A DNA stretch of 64,000 nt from Bordetella petrii (GTDB lineage: Bacteria > Pseudomonadota > Gammaproteobacteria > Burkholderiales > Burkholderiaceae_B), in NCBI RefSeq assembly GCF_017356245.1, contig NZ_JAFMZZ010000004.1, positions 1,065,229 through 1,129,228 of the forward strand, written 5' to 3'. A model generated the notes under the pieces. That model saw only the letters and a program-made list of their open reading frames with translations, was not told the DNA's origin and searched no databases. The number at the start of each line of letters is the position of its first letter. Within the stretch, counting starts at the first letter, position 1. Of the stretch, positions 63,869 through 64,000 are shown in pieces. A program made the translations under genes and the position numbers.

Positions 63869-64000
63869 TGCCCGACGCCAAGACGGTTGCCCGCCCCCTG
63901 CTGCTGGCCGCCCTGCTCGGCACCGCCCTGTCCCTGTCGGCCTGCGCGCCGCTGGTCGTCGGAGGTGCCGCCGCCACTACCGCCGTGGTCATCACCGACC
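63865..64000 (+). CDS. dolP: BON-domain lipoprotein DolP-like (partial, runs off window end)
   Basis: Only the first 45 codons are present. They show a lipoprotein signal peptide with hydrophobic LLLAALLGTALSLSA and lipobox Cys27 in LSAC, then APLVVGGAAATTAVVITD, the usual N-terminus of DolP/YraP proteins. These are outer-membrane lipoproteins with BON domains that support envelope integrity. Two adjacent ATGs (63865 and 63868) are possible; the first overlaps the diaA stop. The BON domains themselves lie beyond the window, so the call rests on the start and the gene order. Confidence 0.75.
   Translation, partial: MMPDAKTVARPLLLAALLGTALSLSACAPLVVGGAAATTAVVITD

Overview
The window is a stretch of GC-rich (roughly two-thirds G+C by eye), gene-dense chromosome from a betaproteobacterium. 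It is most likely from the Alcaligenaceae, close to Bordetella or Achromobacter. The pointers are a 16-strand-type porin whose precursor begins MKKTLLAVALAAGFAGVAQA, a Bug-family solute receptor, a DUF4148 protein, a DUF3683 FAD/Fe-S oxidoreductase, and the cluster kdsD-kdsC-lptC-lptA-lptB followed by hpf-ptsN-hprK. I see no rRNA, tRNA, CRISPR array, prophage or intact insertion sequence. The assignment rests on gene content, not on a database search.

Layout. 0.1-3.3 kb: mutY, a small membrane protein, an XRE regulator and a methyltransferase. 3.3-10.4 kb: a vitamin B12 block, with B12-dependent metH facing away from a cobalamin riboswitch, a BtuB-like receptor and a BtuF-like binding protein. 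10.5-14.7 kb: thiG-thiD, a PCMT-family methyltransferase, tolC and rfaE2. 14.8-20.1 kb, minus strand: a diiron desaturase-like protein behind an operator-bearing promoter, then ubiB, ubiJ, a Tim44-like membrane protein and ubiE. 20.3-23.6 kb: phoB-phoR and serA. 23.7-27.7 kb: a LysR regulator divergent from a VOC protein and pxpB-pxpC-pxpA (5-oxoprolinase). 27.9-32.5 kb: a giant FAD/Fe-S oxidoreductase and a YqaA-like membrane protein. 32.5-33.2 kb: a gene-free, highly structured region of nested inverted repeats. 33.2-38.3 kb: ilvA, the porin, a DUF4148 repeat protein, LysR and apt. 38.4-45.4 kb: a GbsR/MarR regulator followed by cydA-cydB-cydX-cydD-cydC, including a 41-residue CydX. 45.5-49.5 kb: a RutB-like amidohydrolase, a Bug receptor, an IclR regulator and purT. 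49.6-55.5 kb: the Kdo and LPS-transport genes, hpf, ptsN and hprK. 55.6-64 kb: a MocR regulator, two c-type cytochromes, rapZ-rlpA, ogt-rsmI, and yraN-diaA-dolP running off the end.

How it works together. Most of the window is housekeeping: envelope biogenesis (Kdo, heptose, Lpt, TolC, porin, RlpA, DolP), respiration (ubiquinone, cytochrome bd with its CydDC exporter, c cytochromes), cofactor supply (B12, thiamine) and nitrogen/carbon regulation (PtsN, HprK, RapZ).

The most unusual material lies between the genes. A dispersed two-hairpin palindromic repeat of about 90 bp occurs four times in full and once as a half copy that is read in frame inside the start of btuF. One full copy sits at the centre of a pair of inverted elements of about 95 bp, whose internal hairpin differs in sequence but keeps its pairing. 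Other structured or operator-like sites are a candidate 3'UTR RNA behind the porin, an AT-rich palindromic region before gbsR, a palindrome over the -35 box of the diiron gene, and an orphan operator-like site between two convergent genes.
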